A DNA stretch of 64,000 nucleotides from Dickeya undicola (GCF_000784735.1 NZ_JSYG01000032.1:227656-291655), one strand, 5' to 3'; positions 22,784 to 33,055 are shown, counted from the stretch's first letter. The notes: generated by a model from the sequence alone, not told the origin. Numbers and translations are program-made.

Positions 22784-24463
22784 TCACTGAATAAGCGACC
22801 GATTTTCATCGGCATCCCCTTCAACAAGGCTAATGCGGGCAATGGCATCGCGGCTTGCCTCACGGCGGGCGTCGCCAACCAGTTCCACCAACGTGCCCGA
22901 TCGCATTTCCAACAATCGGTCCGCCTGTTCGAAATAGTGGTCGTCATGGCTGATGGCGATAACGGTTTTTCCTTCCGCGCGCAGTTGTGGCAATAACACC
23001 TGATAAAACACCCGGCGGAATTGCGGATCCTGATCAGCAGCCCACTCATCCAGCAGCAAAATATCGCGTTGCTCCGCTACCGCCAGCAGCAGCGCCACTC
23101 GCTTGCGCTGCCCCTGCGAGAGCGACAGGTTCTGGATGCGCTGCGCCGAGATATGCAGTTTCTGGCGCATAGTGAGCCGGTCGAGCCAGTCGGATACCAG
23201 CGATGTATCCGGAGCGCCACCTTGCGGCCCCAGCAGGTGATCAAACAGGTAAAAATCGGTAAACACCGCCGAAAACAGCGCCTGATATTGCGCCAGCGGC
23301 ACCGGCTGGTTATCCAGCATCAGCTCACCTGACACCGGCGTGTATAGCCCGGTCAGTAGCATCGCCAACGTTGACTTGCCGCTGCCGTTACCGCCGATCA
23401 GGAACACCAGCTCGCCGCGTCGCAGCGTGAGGGTGATCGGCCCAACCTCAAACCCGCCATCGTCGTCATAGCGAAAGCAGACATCGCGCAGCGTCAGGGT
23501 TTGCCACTGGCGAGGGGCGGATGCCGACGAAAATCCAGGCTGATAATCGACCAGCTTCAACTGGCGCAGCTTATCAAACGCGACCTGGGCGCTGACCAGC
23601 GTAGGAAACGCGCCGACCGCCTGTAGTAATGGCGTGCGCAAAAACAGCAGAATAAGGGAATAGGTAGCGGCAACCGCGTTATCAGCCCAGCCCAGGCTGT
23701 TCGCCATAAAGAACACCGCACCGATTGCCCCCAGCATCATGATGTTCGACCAGTTGATGGCGCTCAGGTGGTAGGTATCCGCCCGGATAATATGGTGGCG
23801 GTAGTCGTCGGCATGGCGCTGATAGCCCTGTTCATACAGCTGGCGCGCCCGGTCACGGTTCAGCGACAGCTCTTTGCTGCCGTCGATCACCCGCTGGTAA
23901 TCGTCATGCAGCCGGTTTTCCTCTTCGCGTACCCGGCTGAAATGGCGATACACGCGGGAAACCAGCCAGTAGCCGCCCCAGATGGTGAGCGCTACCCACA
24001 GCGCCGTCACCAGCATCATGCGCGGTGACAGCCAGGCCAGATAGGCAGCGCAACCAAAAGTCAGAATGATGCCCTGCACCAGTTCCGGCAGGCGCACAAA
24101 CGCCAGCGTGATGGTGCGGATATCGCTGGCAAGGCTGGCCTGCAACTGCGCGGGGCCAATCTGCTGCAACCGTTCCAGCCCGGTGTCGAGAATACGTTTG
24201 ATCAGTTGCCCGCGCAGGCGGCAGACGAAATGGTGGCCCAGCACGGTCAGCGCCAGTTGCGAAGCCAGCGTCACCGCCATCAACAAGACCAGCAAGCCGA
24301 TAAACCCCGGCAATACCTCTAATGTCGGGCTAACAGCCTTAATCAGTTGCTGGTTAATGAAGGCGATAAGGCCAATCCCCAGCGCTGCGCTGGCAAGGCT
24401 AAGAAAGATGACGGCCAGAAACGGCCAGCGATACTGCCGGTAGACAAGGTGAAGTAACTCCAT
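22784..24463 (-). CDS. yojI: Peptide-export ABC transporter YojI-like (SyrD/cyclic-peptide exporter family)
   Basis: A fused membrane-ATPase half transporter. The N-terminus ([34 protein letters not shown]) closely follows E. coli YojI, the microcin J25 exporter. Six helices occupy about residues 15-310. The ATPase has Walker [10 protein letters not shown], signature [10 protein letters not shown] and Walker [15 protein letters not shown] role in exporting small peptides or iron-binding metabolites is inferred from the family. It is about 23 kb away from the RiPP cluster, so a link is only speculative. Confidence 0.87.
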   Translation of the reverse strand: MELLHLVYRQYRWPFLAVIFLSLASAALGIGLIAFINQQLIKAVSPTLEVLPGFIGLLVLLMAVTLASQLALTVLGHHFVCRLRGQLIKRILDTGLERLQQIGPAQLQASLASDIRTITLAFVRLPELVQGIILTFGCAAYLAWLSPRMMLVTALWVALTIWGGYWLVSRVYRHFSRVREEENRLHDDYQRVIDGSKELSLNRDRARQLYEQGYQRHADDYRHHIIRADTYHLSAINWSNIMMLGAIGAVFFMANSLGWADNAVAATYSLILLFLRTPLLQAVGAFPTLVSAQVAFDKLRQLKLVDYQPGFSSASAPRQWQTLTLRDVCFRYDDDGGFEVGPITLTLRRGELVFLIGGNGSGKSTLAMLLTGLYTPVSGELMLDNQPVPLAQYQALFSAVFTDFYLFDHLLGPQGGAPDTSLVSDWLDRLTMRQKLHISAQRIQNLSLSQGQRKRVALLLAVAEQRDILLLDEWAADQDPQFRRVFYQVLLPQLRAEGKTVIAISHDDHYFEQADRLLEMRSGTLVELVGDARREASRDAIARISLVEGDADENRSLIQ

Positions 24464-24563
24464 AATATCCGCTTTTCTGTCACAACGAGCGCAGCCAGTT
24501 TAGTCAGCCTTAACGCGATATCAAGAATTATTCTCACTACGGATTACGCCGCCTTTCAGCCGC

Positions 24564-25664
24564 TTATTCCGGCAGCGTCCAAATTTCACGGGCAATATTC
24601 ACCATATGCCGCAGTTTGGCCCACTGCTGCTCTTCCGTCGTACCTTCATGACAGCGATGTCCAAAGCCGCACTTTGGGCTAATAGCCAACTGTTGCAGCG
24701 GTACGTACAGCGAAGCGGTATTGATCGCCATCTTGACCGAGTTCGGCGCTTCCAACGCCGCACTGTGGGAATCCATCACCCCCAGCACCACTTTCTGACA
24801 GCTTACCTGACGCAGCGGCTCCAACCCGACCGGACGCCGGTCATCGTATTCAATGAACAGGCTGTCCACCGCCAGGTTTGCCATCGCATACCCCATCACT
24901 TCCCGCCCACCGCCATCAACCCAGTTGGGAGAAAAACGCCGACAGCACATGTGCAGGCTGATAAACATATCTGGCGGGCGTTGCGCCAACGCCTGATTCA
25001 ACGTACGGGCGCATCGCTCCAGCAGATCGCGTAAGGCAAACCCCGCCGCGTTTTCCTTTTCCATCACCTGCACGTCGCACAAATGTGCCCAGAACAGGTC
25101 ATCCAGCTGAAGATAGCGGCATCCCTGACGGTAAAACGCCTGAATCACTTTGCGGTATACCATGACCAAATCATCGCAAAACGCGTCCAGCGACGGGTAA
25201 ACATTATTGTTGCGAATCGCCGGATACATCAGCATGTTCGGGCTGGGAAGCGTCTGCTTCGCCATGATTTCCCCATCGTCGCCCACCGCCTGATGCAAAA
25301 AGCGATAATGGGTCAGAAAGGGATGGCCGTCGTCAAAATCGAGTTTACCCACCACCCGCAACCGGCACGGCATATCGCTATCCGGCAGAGAGGCAGCATC
25401 AATCTCAATCCCGGTCAGACAGGAGAAAAAATCGTTAATGCCGTCACGAACACGCAGCTCGCCATCGGTAATTGCACTTAGACCACACGCTTTCTGGCGC
25501 TTGACCACGTTCAGCACTTCTTCGTTTTCGATTTCCGTTAGCTGATCATGGCTCATCAGCCCTTGACGCCAGTGTTGTCGGGCCACTCTCAGGCGATGCG
25601 GCAATAAAAAGCTGCCTACATGCTCAGCATGAAACGGGGGATAAGGTTTTTTCACTGAGCGCAT
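24564..25664 (-). CDS. MetE-C-like methyltransferase, paralogue 2
   Basis: A second stand-alone methionine-synthase C-domain (366 residues). Blocks: FHAEHVGSFLLP, TDGELRVRDGIND, RYLQLDDLFWAHLCD, LHMCCRRFS and ISPKCGFGHR, with the His/Cys zinc ligands kept. It shares the layout of the gene at 6197 but is clearly diverged, which suggests a different methyl donor or acceptor rather than a recent duplication. No neighbour explains its role. The start MRSVKK lacks a strong Shine-Dalgarno. Confidence 0.82.
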   Translation of the reverse strand: MRSVKKPYPPFHAEHVGSFLLPHRLRVARQHWRQGLMSHDQLTEIENEEVLNVVKRQKACGLSAITDGELRVRDGINDFFSCLTGIEIDAASLPDSDMPCRLRVVGKLDFDDGHPFLTHYRFLHQAVGDDGEIMAKQTLPSPNMLMYPAIRNNNVYPSLDAFCDDLVMVYRKVIQAFYRQGCRYLQLDDLFWAHLCDVQVMEKENAAGFALRDLLERCARTLNQALAQRPPDMFISLHMCCRRFSPNWVDGGGREVMGYAMANLAVDSLFIEYDDRRPVGLEPLRQVSCQKVVLGVMDSHSAALEAPNSVKMAINTASLYVPLQQLAISPKCGFGHRCHEGTTEEQQWAKLRHMVNIAREIWTLPE

Positions 25665-26058
25665 CTCACGCGTCCTTTTGGTTTATACGACACGGTTGGT
25701 TTACACAGCTGGTTTACACAACACTGTCGGCGCTTCAATGCGCATCGGTTGACTTGGGTTATCGTTCAGGCGGCGGACTGTTACCGATCCGTTCGCCGAT
25801 GTCAATTGACGGGCGATGATTCTCGCACCGATCACTTGCACTCGACAAATAACAAAATTTAATTATTTCATTGCTACTAATTTAGGTTATTCCACGATAG
25901 CGTATTGACCGGCTATCACCGTTTTTCCTACGCGGCTTTTTTATGCAACAGGAATTGTCCCCACCGGCCGCTATCGTTATGATTCAAAGCTGGTTTTCTG
26001 TCAATCCACCGGTCATACCGTCTTATTATTGTGCACGCCTGCTCGCAAGGATGGCTTT
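25665..26058. other. Intergenic region with short iterated motif
   Basis: Nearly 400 bases between divergent genes. Three degenerate copies of ggtttayacr start at 25680, 25698 and 25711, just upstream of the MetE-like gene, and could be regulator-binding sites. Nothing else is recognisable. Confidence 0.4.
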
Positions 26059-27258
26059 ATGGAATACACGATCCCCTCTGTCTGGACGCGGTTATTAACG
26101 GCAAAAACGCTGGCGCTGATGTTGGCCATCACGTTGCCGCTGCTTGCCGCTTGTGGCCGTACCGCGCTTCCCCCGCTGGGGCAGCCTTCTTTCGATGTTT
26201 ACCAACAGCAAACCGAACAGTGGGTAGAGCAACATCGGACGTTCCAGTCCGACAATCGTCAGCAGGAACTGCGCTGGAACACGCCGCAGGAAACCCGCCC
26301 CGCCGGGCAACCTCGTAAAGGTATCCTGCTTGTGCACGGGCTGGGCGATGCGCCCGGCACCTTCAGCGATGTTGCCCCTGAACTGGCGCGACAAGGATAC
26401 CTTGTCCGCACGGTATTACTGGCCGGACATGGCACCCGCCCAGAGGATATGATTCCGGTGTCGGTTGATGACTGGCGGCAAGTGGTGGCCGAGCAAGCCA
26501 GACAATTGCAGCGTGATGTGGATGAGGTGTATCTGGGCGGCTTTTCTACCGGTGCCAACCTGGCACTGGAATACGCGCTAAAACATCCTGAGATCCGCGG
26601 GTTGGTGCTGTTCTCCCCCGCCATTCGCTCCAATGAAACCTTTGACTTCCTGACGCCGCTGATTGCTCCGTTTCGGGAGTGGCTACGCACACCGCGACCA
26701 GGCGCGCCCGCGCAACTGACAACGCGCTACCTACGGGTGCCCACCAACGGTTTGGCTCAGTACTATCTCTCCAGCCTGGGGGTACGCCGTCTGTTGTGGC
26801 ACCGTGATTACGACCGCCCGGTGCTAATGGTGGTCGCCGAACATGACTCTGTGCTGGATACCGCCTACCTGCGACAGACTTTTCGTACCCACTTCACCCA
26901 TCCCGCCAGCCGTCTTATCTGGTACGGGCAGCCGGACAACGCCATAACCAGCCGGGAACAGGTACGCGGCGATCGTCTGCCGGAGTGGCGCATCAGCCAG
27001 TTTTCTCACATGTCGGTCTTATTCTCACCGGATAACCCGTTGTATGGCAGCAACGGCTCAGTGATCCTCTGCAATAATGGCCCTACGTCGCCGGGTGCTG
27101 ATCAATGCCGCGATCGCAGCCAGTTCTGGTATTCCGACTGGGGTTATCAGGAGGAGGGGAAAACCCACGTGCGGTTGACCTTCAACCCCTATTTTGACTG
27201 GCAGAACGGCATCATGCGGGACGTTTTGGCCGCGTCTGACCAGGTATCACCACATTGA
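26059..27258 (+). CDS. Lipoprotein alpha/beta hydrolase
   Basis: A 399-residue predicted lipoprotein with an alpha/beta-hydrolase fold. The N-terminal segment to residue 32 ends in the lipobox LLAAC. The catalytic domain has oxyanion loop LLVHGLGDAPGTF, nucleophile elbow GGFSTGAN (Ser), acid in VVAEHDSVLD and a likely catalytic His in FSHMSV. Serine hydrolases of this shape act as carboxylesterases, thioesterases or lipases; the substrate is unknown. I use the ATG at 26059 rather than a TTG ten codons earlier. No operon partners are evident. Confidence 0.8.
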   Translation: MEYTIPSVWTRLLTAKTLALMLAITLPLLAACGRTALPPLGQPSFDVYQQQTEQWVEQHRTFQSDNRQQELRWNTPQETRPAGQPRKGILLVHGLGDAPGTFSDVAPELARQGYLVRTVLLAGHGTRPEDMIPVSVDDWRQVVAEQARQLQRDVDEVYLGGFSTGANLALEYALKHPEIRGLVLFSPAIRSNETFDFLTPLIAPFREWLRTPRPGAPAQLTTRYLRVPTNGLAQYYLSSLGVRRLLWHRDYDRPVLMVVAEHDSVLDTAYLRQTFRTHFTHPASRLIWYGQPDNAITSREQVRGDRLPEWRISQFSHMSVLFSPDNPLYGSNGSVILCNNGPTSPGADQCRDRSQFWYSDWGYQEEGKTHVRLTFNPYFDWQNGIMRDVLAASDQVSPH

Positions 27259-27366
27259 CGCGCGGTTGTCATTATTGACCGATATACTGGTGCATCGGCG
27301 GAGGTGATGTCCGATGCACCATCCCCTCACTCACCAGTTCCCTGTTTTTCTCTTCCGGAGGCCTCG

Positions 27367-28023
27367 ATGGATTTAGCCCTGTTTGATCTGGACGAAACCC
27401 TGATCTGTGCGGATAGCACGGGCCTGTGGCTGCGCTGGCTGGAATCACAAGGGTTCGCTGGCGAAGAACTGCTACAGCAAGAGCAGCATCTGATGCAGAG
27501 TTACTATCAGGGCACATTGGCGATCGAAGATTACATGTATCTCTCGCTGTCACCGCTGATTGGCCTGAGCGCCGAAACGGTTTCTGGCTGGGTGGAGCGC
27601 TTTATCCGGCGCGATATCCTGCCCCGGCTTTACCCGGAAGCGCGCGAACGCATGGACTGGCACCGCCAGCGCGGCGACACGCTGATCATTATTTCCGCCA
27701 GCGGCGAACATCTGGTACAACCGATCGCCCATCATCTGGGAGCCCATCATGCGATGGCGATCGGCGTTACGCTGGAAGACGGCCGTTTCACCGGCGACAT
27801 CCACGGCGTGCCGACATATCAGCACGGCAAAGTGATTCGCATACGCGAATGGCTGGCGCACCGCGATGGCGAGCCATTCAACCAGTTGCACGGCTACAGC
27901 GATTCACTCAACGACCGGGCAATGTTGGAATTCGTTGATCAGGCTTACGCTATCAACCCGGCACCTGAACTGGCGACGCTGGCGCAGGAGAAAGGCTGGC
28001 TCATCTGCCGCTGGGAACGTTAG
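27367..28023 (+). CDS. HAD-superfamily phosphatase, subclass IB (SerB-like)
   Basis: A cytosolic phosphatase of 218 residues. Motif I is LALFDLDETLICADS (the two catalytic Asp residues), motif II is IISASGEHLV, and motif III/IV lies in YQHGKVIRI and GYSDSLNDRAMLE. This is the SerB/CicA-like IB pattern, with histidinol-phosphate or phosphoserine-type substrates in relatives. The ATG at 27367 follows a good ggagg. Its 3' end overlaps the convergent lysR gene by 23 bases. Confidence 0.82.
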   Translation: MDLALFDLDETLICADSTGLWLRWLESQGFAGEELLQQEQHLMQSYYQGTLAIEDYMYLSLSPLIGLSAETVSGWVERFIRRDILPRLYPEARERMDWHRQRGDTLIIISASGEHLVQPIAHHLGAHHAMAIGVTLEDGRFTGDIHGVPTYQHGKVIRIREWLAHRDGEPFNQLHGYSDSLNDRAMLEFVDQAYAINPAPELATLAQEKGWLICRWER

Positions 28024-28972
28024 TCGAGCGGCTAACGGAACGGAGCGGCTCCAGCCCGATATCCGCCGCCAGCCGCTGATGCTCGCGATCCAGCTCGTCG
28101 ATAATAAAGGTGATGAAATGGCTTAACGCGGCGGAACGATGCTTGCCCGCCAGCGTCTGCACCTGCAGGCTGCGTTGAGTCAGTGGTTCGCTGCGCACCG
28201 GTTTGAGCAGCAACCCGTCCTCCCGCGCTCGATACAGCACCGAAAAATGGCTACAGGCGGTGATGGCATCCGGTGTCTGTTGCATGAAGTAGTAAAGCGC
28301 AGAAAAGTTGTTGCAACTGAGCGCCGGTTCCAGAAAGGTGCCACTCATCCGGCAGGAGAGATCGAACAATTGGCGAATGGTCGTGCCCTGCTGCGGCAAC
28401 ACCAGCGGAAACCCGTGCAGATCCGCCAGTTGGACTGGTTTATCCGCTAACGGATGATCCGGCCGCATCAGCAGCAACACCGGTGCTGGGTAAGACGCCA
28501 TTACTTCAACACCGCGCTCCGGTGACAGGCTGAACTGAAACGCCACGTCGCATTCGCCATTGCGCACCATTTCCGACACCTGTATCGCGGTGCCAACCTG
28601 TAGGAAGAACGTCACGGCCGGGTTGTCCTGCCGAAAGCGAGCAAACAACCCCGGCAGCAGATCAAACGCCATGCCATCGGTACAGGCGACCCGCACAAAC
28701 GTTCGCCGCACCGCTTTCAGCCCCTGAATCTCAGCAATGGCATACTCCATGTCCATCATGCTTTTACGCACATGGTTTTCCAGAATTTGCCCGGCGTCGG
28801 TCAACACCATGCCCCGTGCATGACGTTCAAACAACGGCGCGCCGATGCGCTCTTCCAGTTTGTGGATCTGTCGGCTGATGGCCGATACCGCCACAAACAG
28901 TTGCTGGCTGGCGGCGCTCAGGGAGCCGGTATTGGCGACCGCCAGAAAATACCTGATTTCATTACTGTGCAT
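28001..28972 (-). CDS. LysR-family transcriptional regulator
   Basis: A 323-residue regulator. The N-terminal winged helix (MHSNEIRYFLAVANTGSLSA, then ASQQLFVAVSAISRQIHKLE) is followed by the effector-binding domain (about residues 90-295). It is divergent from the M20 peptidase/MHS transporter pair at 29146-31853 and most likely controls it. An inverted repeat in the gap (29004-29040) is a candidate operator. The conserved start is at 28972, not the upstream ATG. Confidence 0.87.
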   Translation of the reverse strand: MHSNEIRYFLAVANTGSLSAASQQLFVAVSAISRQIHKLEERIGAPLFERHARGMVLTDAGQILENHVRKSMMDMEYAIAEIQGLKAVRRTFVRVACTDGMAFDLLPGLFARFRQDNPAVTFFLQVGTAIQVSEMVRNGECDVAFQFSLSPERGVEVMASYPAPVLLLMRPDHPLADKPVQLADLHGFPLVLPQQGTTIRQLFDLSCRMSGTFLEPALSCNNFSALYYFMQQTPDAITACSHFSVLYRAREDGLLLKPVRSEPLTQRSLQVQTLAGKHRSAALSHFITFIIDELDREHQRLAADIGLEPLRSVSRSTNVPSGR

Positions 28973-29003
28973 CGTATCGCCTCTCCACCTGCCTCGTTTT
29001 TGT

Positions 29004-29040
29004 GCAAGCAAGGTTTATATTAAAAGCAAAGCTTGCTTGC
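29004..29040. promoter_or_regulatory. Inverted repeat in the lysR/M20 peptidase gap
   Basis: The perfect nine-base arms gcaagcaag (29004-29012) and cttgcttgc (29032-29040) flank a 19-base spacer, between the divergent start codons. Dyads of this size between a LysR gene and its target are often the regulator's site. Confidence 0.45.
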
Positions 29041-29145
29041 AATTATTATTATTGTGGCAATGCTGGCGATGATTTAGAACGTGGTTAATACCATCACTAA
29101 AAAAACACCACTAAAAAAACATCACCACAGACAGACAGGCTCAAC

Positions 29146-30573
29146 ATGACAACACCACAGGTTATTCAACAGGCACTGACGTATTTCGACAGCGGTCGCT
29201 TCCGTGACGTGCTGGCGCGTCGCGTCGCTATCGCCAGCGAAAGTCAGCGCAGCGACCGGGACGCCGCGTTGCAACAGTATTTATCCGAGGAGATCATTCC
29301 GGCCTTGCAGGCACTGGGTTTCGAATTACAGCAAATCGATAATCCGGTCGCGGCTAACCGCCCGTTTTTGATCGCCTCGCGCATCGAAGACGCCGCGTTG
29401 CCCACCGTACTGTGCTACGGTCATGGCGACGTGGTATTCGGTGACGACGAGCACTGGAGCGAAGGGCTTTCCCCGTGGCAACTGGTGGAACGCGAGGGCC
29501 GCTGGTACGGCCGCGGCAGCGCCGATAACAAAGGCCAGCACTCGATCAATATTGCCGCGCTGGAGCAGGTATTTCAGGCCCGTCAGGGGCGGCTGGGCTT
29601 TAACTGCAAATGGCTGTTCGAAATGGGTGAAGAGATCAGCTCGCCGGGATTAGCCGAGCTGTGCCGCCAACATACGCAGGCGCTGCAAGCCGACCTGTTC
29701 ATCGCCTCGGACGGCCCGCGCCTCAACGCTGAGCGCCCGACGCTGTTCCTCGGCTCGCGTGGTTGCGTCAACTTTCGTCTGACCATCCGCGCCCGCGAGC
29801 GGGACTACCACTCCGGCAACTGGGGCGGTCTGCTAAGTAACCCCGGCACGCAGTTGGCTAACGCCATCGCCAGTCTGGTTAACCAACACGGTCAGATGCA
29901 GGTGGCGGCACTGAAACCGCCGCACCTGACGCCAGCATTGCGCACCATTCTGGCGGACATCGCGCCCGGCGGGCAAGCGACGGACCCGGCTATCGACCCA
30001 CAATGGGGTGAAGCAGGTTTGAGCCCGTCCGAACGGCTGTTCGGCTGGAATACGCTGGAGGTGCTGTCATTCCTGACCGGCAACCCGCAGCGGCCGATGA
30101 ACGCCATTCCCGGCCACGCTACTGCGGTCTGTCAGTTGCGTTTTGTCGTCGGCACCGACTGGCAGCAACTGGCGCAGCATCTGCGCGCTCACCTCGACGA
30201 ACACGGTTTCACGATGGTGGAGATCAGCGACGTGCGCGGTACACCGGCGACCCGTCTCGACCCGACCGACCCGCTGGTGAACTGGACGCTCGACCTGATG
30301 CGCCAGACCTGCGATAAAAAACCGGCGTTGCTGCCTAACCTCGGCGGCTCGCTGCCCAACGAGGTATTCGCCGACATTCTCGGCCTGCCGACCCTGTGGA
30401 TCCCGCACTCTTACCCGGCCTGCGGCCAGCACGCGGTGGATGAGCACATGCTGGTCAGCGTTGCCCGCGAAGGTTTGCAGATCATGACCCGCCTGTTCTG
30501 GGAACTGGGGGAACAAGGCCACGCCGTTCTGGCGCAACACCGCGCACACCGTGCCGCCCACGAGCAGAGCTGA
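29146..30573 (+). CDS. M20-family metallopeptidase
   Basis: A zinc-dependent amidohydrolase/dipeptidase of 475 residues. Metal-binding and catalytic blocks are CYGHGDVVFG, GRGSADNKGQHSINI, FEMGEEISSPG and the C-terminal PHSYPACGQHAVDE. Enzymes of this branch cleave dipeptides, N-acyl or carbamoyl amino acids. It is followed nine bases later by a transporter gene, so it probably hydrolyses an imported small peptide or amide after uptake (inference). The exact substrate is not readable. Confidence 0.87.
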   Translation: MTTPQVIQQALTYFDSGRFRDVLARRVAIASESQRSDRDAALQQYLSEEIIPALQALGFELQQIDNPVAANRPFLIASRIEDAALPTVLCYGHGDVVFGDDEHWSEGLSPWQLVEREGRWYGRGSADNKGQHSINIAALEQVFQARQGRLGFNCKWLFEMGEEISSPGLAELCRQHTQALQADLFIASDGPRLNAERPTLFLGSRGCVNFRLTIRARERDYHSGNWGGLLSNPGTQLANAIASLVNQHGQMQVAALKPPHLTPALRTILADIAPGGQATDPAIDPQWGEAGLSPSERLFGWNTLEVLSFLTGNPQRPMNAIPGHATAVCQLRFVVGTDWQQLAQHLRAHLDEHGFTMVEISDVRGTPATRLDPTDPLVNWTLDLMRQTCDKKPALLPNLGGSLPNEVFADILGLPTLWIPHSYPACGQHAVDEHMLVSVAREGLQIMTRLFWELGEQGHAVLAQHRAHRAAHEQS

Positions 30574-30581
30574 GGTGAATC

Positions 30582-31853
30582 ATGACGACAGCATCCGTTT
30601 CACACTACAACACTACGCGCCCCAGCCTGTACAAAACGCTGTTTGCCACCTGCATCGGCAACGCGCTGGAATGGTTTGATATCGCGGTATACGGCTTCTT
30701 CGCCAATTACATCGCCCATGCGTTTTTCCCAACACAAGATCCGGCCGTCTCGCTGTTGCTGGCTTTCGGCAGTTTCGGCGTCTCTTTCCTGATCCGGCCA
30801 CTGGGTGCCATCGTGCTGGGTGCTTACGCCGACCGCGCCGGACGCAAGGCATCGCTGATGCTGTCCATCAGCCTGATGTTGCTGGGCGGCGCGATGATTA
30901 CCTTTATGCCCACCTACGCCAGTATCGGCCTGGCCGCTCCGGTGCTGATTATGCTGGCGCGCTTGATTCAGGGCTTCTCTGCTGGCGGTGAGTTCGGCAG
31001 TTCCACCGCCTTTCTGGTAGAACACTTCCCTGAACGCCGTGCATTTATCGCCAGTTGGCAGTTCGCCACCCAGGGTGCCAGTACCCTGCTGGCCTCGGCG
31101 TTCGGTCTTGGGTTATCGCAATCATTAACCGAGGCCCAAATTCAGGAGTGGGGCTGGCGTATCCCGTTTGCCTTTGGTTTGCTGATTGGGCCGGTGGGAT
31201 TATATATCCGTCGCCATGTGCACGAACCGGCAGGTTTCGAACAAGCCGAGAAAAGCCATGCGCCGATCAAGATCCTGTTTACCCGGCAAAAAGCGTTGTT
31301 TCTGATTGCAGTCGGTCTGATGGTGATTTCCACCGCCATCAACTACATGCTGAACTATGTCCCCACTTACGCTACCAAGACGCTGCACCTGCCGTCCGGC
31401 ACGGCCTTCAGCGCCACGCTGATCGCCGGTATTATTCTGACGGTCGTTACGCCGTTGGTGGGGCTGTGGGCGGAGAAAGTCGGTCGATTGCCGCTGATGT
31501 GGGGGGCGCTGTTGCTGCTGGCGGTCACCATCTACCCGGCGTTCTGGCTGATGACCCAGTACTTGTCGGCCGCGTCGCTGATTGTGGTCGTTGCCTGGAT
31601 GGCGTTGCTGAAGTCGGTATATTTCTCCACCGTACCGTCGATGATGGCCGACCTGTTTCCGATCTCCACCCGCGCCAGTGGCATGGCGATCAGCTACAAC
31701 GTGGCGGTAACCGTATTCGGCGGTTTCGCCCCGTTTATCTGTACCTTGCTGATTAGCGCCACCGGCAGCAGCCTGGCACCAAGTTACTACCTGATGATCA
31801 CCGCGCTGCTGAGCGTACTGGCGCTGTGGCAGGCGCAGTTGCGCCAGCGCTGA
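30582..31853 (+). CDS. MFS transporter, metabolite:H+ symporter (MHS) family
   Basis: A twelve-helix inner-membrane symporter of 423 residues. The N-terminal GNALEWFDIAVYGFFANYI and the loop motif YADRAGRKASLM, plus RLIQGFSAGGEFGSS, are the MHS (ProP/ShiA/citrate) signature. It shares an operon with the M20 peptidase and probably imports that enzyme's substrate. A tgaggtgaa ribosome-binding site overlaps the end of the peptidase gene. Confidence 0.87.
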   Translation: MTTASVSHYNTTRPSLYKTLFATCIGNALEWFDIAVYGFFANYIAHAFFPTQDPAVSLLLAFGSFGVSFLIRPLGAIVLGAYADRAGRKASLMLSISLMLLGGAMITFMPTYASIGLAAPVLIMLARLIQGFSAGGEFGSSTAFLVEHFPERRAFIASWQFATQGASTLLASAFGLGLSQSLTEAQIQEWGWRIPFAFGLLIGPVGLYIRRHVHEPAGFEQAEKSHAPIKILFTRQKALFLIAVGLMVISTAINYMLNYVPTYATKTLHLPSGTAFSATLIAGIILTVVTPLVGLWAEKVGRLPLMWGALLLLAVTIYPAFWLMTQYLSAASLIVVVAWMALLKSVYFSTVPSMMADLFPISTRASGMAISYNVAVTVFGGFAPFICTLLISATGSSLAPSYYLMITALLSVLALWQAQLRQR

Positions 31854-31865
31854 CACAGTACCGCT

Positions 31866-31897
31866 CCCGTCAGGGTGTAACACTTCCCCCTGACGGG
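31866..31897. terminator. Strong hairpin after the MHS transporter gene
   Basis: The ten-base-pair perfect stem cccgtcaggg/ccctgacggg has a 12-base loop and begins 12 bases after the stop codon. There is no T run, so it may protect the transcript end rather than terminate. Confidence 0.5.
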
Positions 31898-32091
31898 CCG
31901 CTCATCGGATGACACAACCGACTGCACTGCACGTTGCCGTGTCAGATAAAGTAGCAATGCGGTCAGGGTAATCAGACAGGCTACACAGAAAGAAAACATC
32001 AGAACGCCCCGATCGCACACTTGCCCCACGCCCCAGCGCCAGCCCAGCCCGTTCAGCAACGCTACAGCCGCGATCGCGGCGTTCGACGGAC

Positions 32092-32622
32092 TCAGGCATC
32101 CGGCAAAGAGGCATCCCCCTCCCCCAACGCACGTTGCAGCAACACGGTATCTACCCAGCGGCCATGCTTCATGCCTACCGAACGCAGCGTCCCGATTTGC
32201 TCAAATCCTAGCGACAGATGCAGTTGCAGCGAGGCCTGATTTTCGCTGTTGCCCACCACCGATATCACCTGGCGGTATCCTTGCTGCTCCGCCTGCGATA
32301 ACGCGGCGGACAGCAAGCGCTTACCGATGCCTTTCCCCATATGGTCCGGGTGCAGATAGATCGAATCTTCCAGCGTGAAACGGTAGGCAACGCGGGTGCG
32401 GTGCATCCCCAGATAACAATATCCCAGCACCTGTTGGTTTTGCGTCGCCACCAGCCAGGGCAACCCGGCATCACGGATTTTCAGCCAGCGCTGGCGCATT
32501 TCCGCCTCATCGGGCGGTTCGGTTTCAAAGGTGGCGAGACTATGCTGGACATGTTGGGCATAAATATCCCTGATGGCGGCGATATGTTCCGCCCGTGCAT
32601 CCTCAATTACAATGGAACTCAT
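32092..32622 (-). CDS. GNAT N-acetyltransferase (phosphinothricin/methionine-sulfone type)
   Basis: A 176-residue acetyltransferase. The core motif A SIYLHPDHMGKGIGKRLLSA (acetyl-CoA pyrophosphate loop) and the WLVATQNQQVLGYCYLG and VVGNSENQASLQLHLSLGF blocks place it with PAT/MnaT (YncA) enzymes. These acetylate L-phosphinothricin, methionine sulfone or sulfoximine. It is a single gene with no informative neighbours. Confidence 0.85.
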   Translation of the reverse strand: MSSIVIEDARAEHIAAIRDIYAQHVQHSLATFETEPPDEAEMRQRWLKIRDAGLPWLVATQNQQVLGYCYLGMHRTRVAYRFTLEDSIYLHPDHMGKGIGKRLLSAALSQAEQQGYRQVISVVGNSENQASLQLHLSLGFEQIGTLRSVGMKHGRWVDTVLLQRALGEGDASLPDA

Positions 32623-32881
32623 TGGTGTATCCTTGTCAGAACAGCGAGTTAGCTATTAAGCTGAACCCTGTTACCGCATCAACCAACGTGTGCGGAAACA
32701 GAACTTCAGCTAGCTTAACCAATGCCCGATATCGGCAACAGACGCAAACACTTATGTCTGTCATATGTCCGCTATAAAAGAAAGTTTGATATGGCCAGGT
32801 TGAATCTGGAACGGCAGGAAACCTTTACCACGGTGATACGCAACAGTATCGAAGCAATCAGGGAAATGGTGTTGGCTAGGA
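32623..32881. other. Gene-poor region next to a gene remnant
   Basis: No supported gene. A weak dyad (gttagctattaagctgaa near 32648 against ttcagctagcttaac near 32705) may be a degraded element end. Confidence 0.35.
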
Positions 32882-33055
32882 TGCGGTATCGTGCCGAAGC
32901 TGTCGGTGGGTTCTGACGCACTGGCGTCGGCGTTTCATGTGTGGCCACTGAATGCGGCGCTACACCGAACACGGGCTATCGTCATGCGACAGGATAAGCC
33001 GTTGAATAAGGCGTCACGTCTGGTACTGGAAAGGCTAAAAAAAGGAAAGACATAA
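32882..33055 (+). pseudogene. Probable remnant of a LysR regulator, C-terminal end
   Basis: This frame reads CGIVPKLSVGSD and ends NAALHRTRAIVMRQDKPLNK before a stop. That matches the last beta-strand and helix of a LysR effector domain (the usual RxxGIVxRxxxPLSPAA pattern). There is no start codon or DNA-binding part in front, and the upstream sequence is in another frame without LysR features. I read it as decay of a former gene, with modest confidence. Confidence 0.4.

Noticed and set aside
31787..32059. 90-codon minus-strand frame after the MHS transporter with one hydrophobic stretch
   Set aside because: It overlaps the transporter gene and the strong hairpin, and has no recognisable homology or ribosome-binding site.
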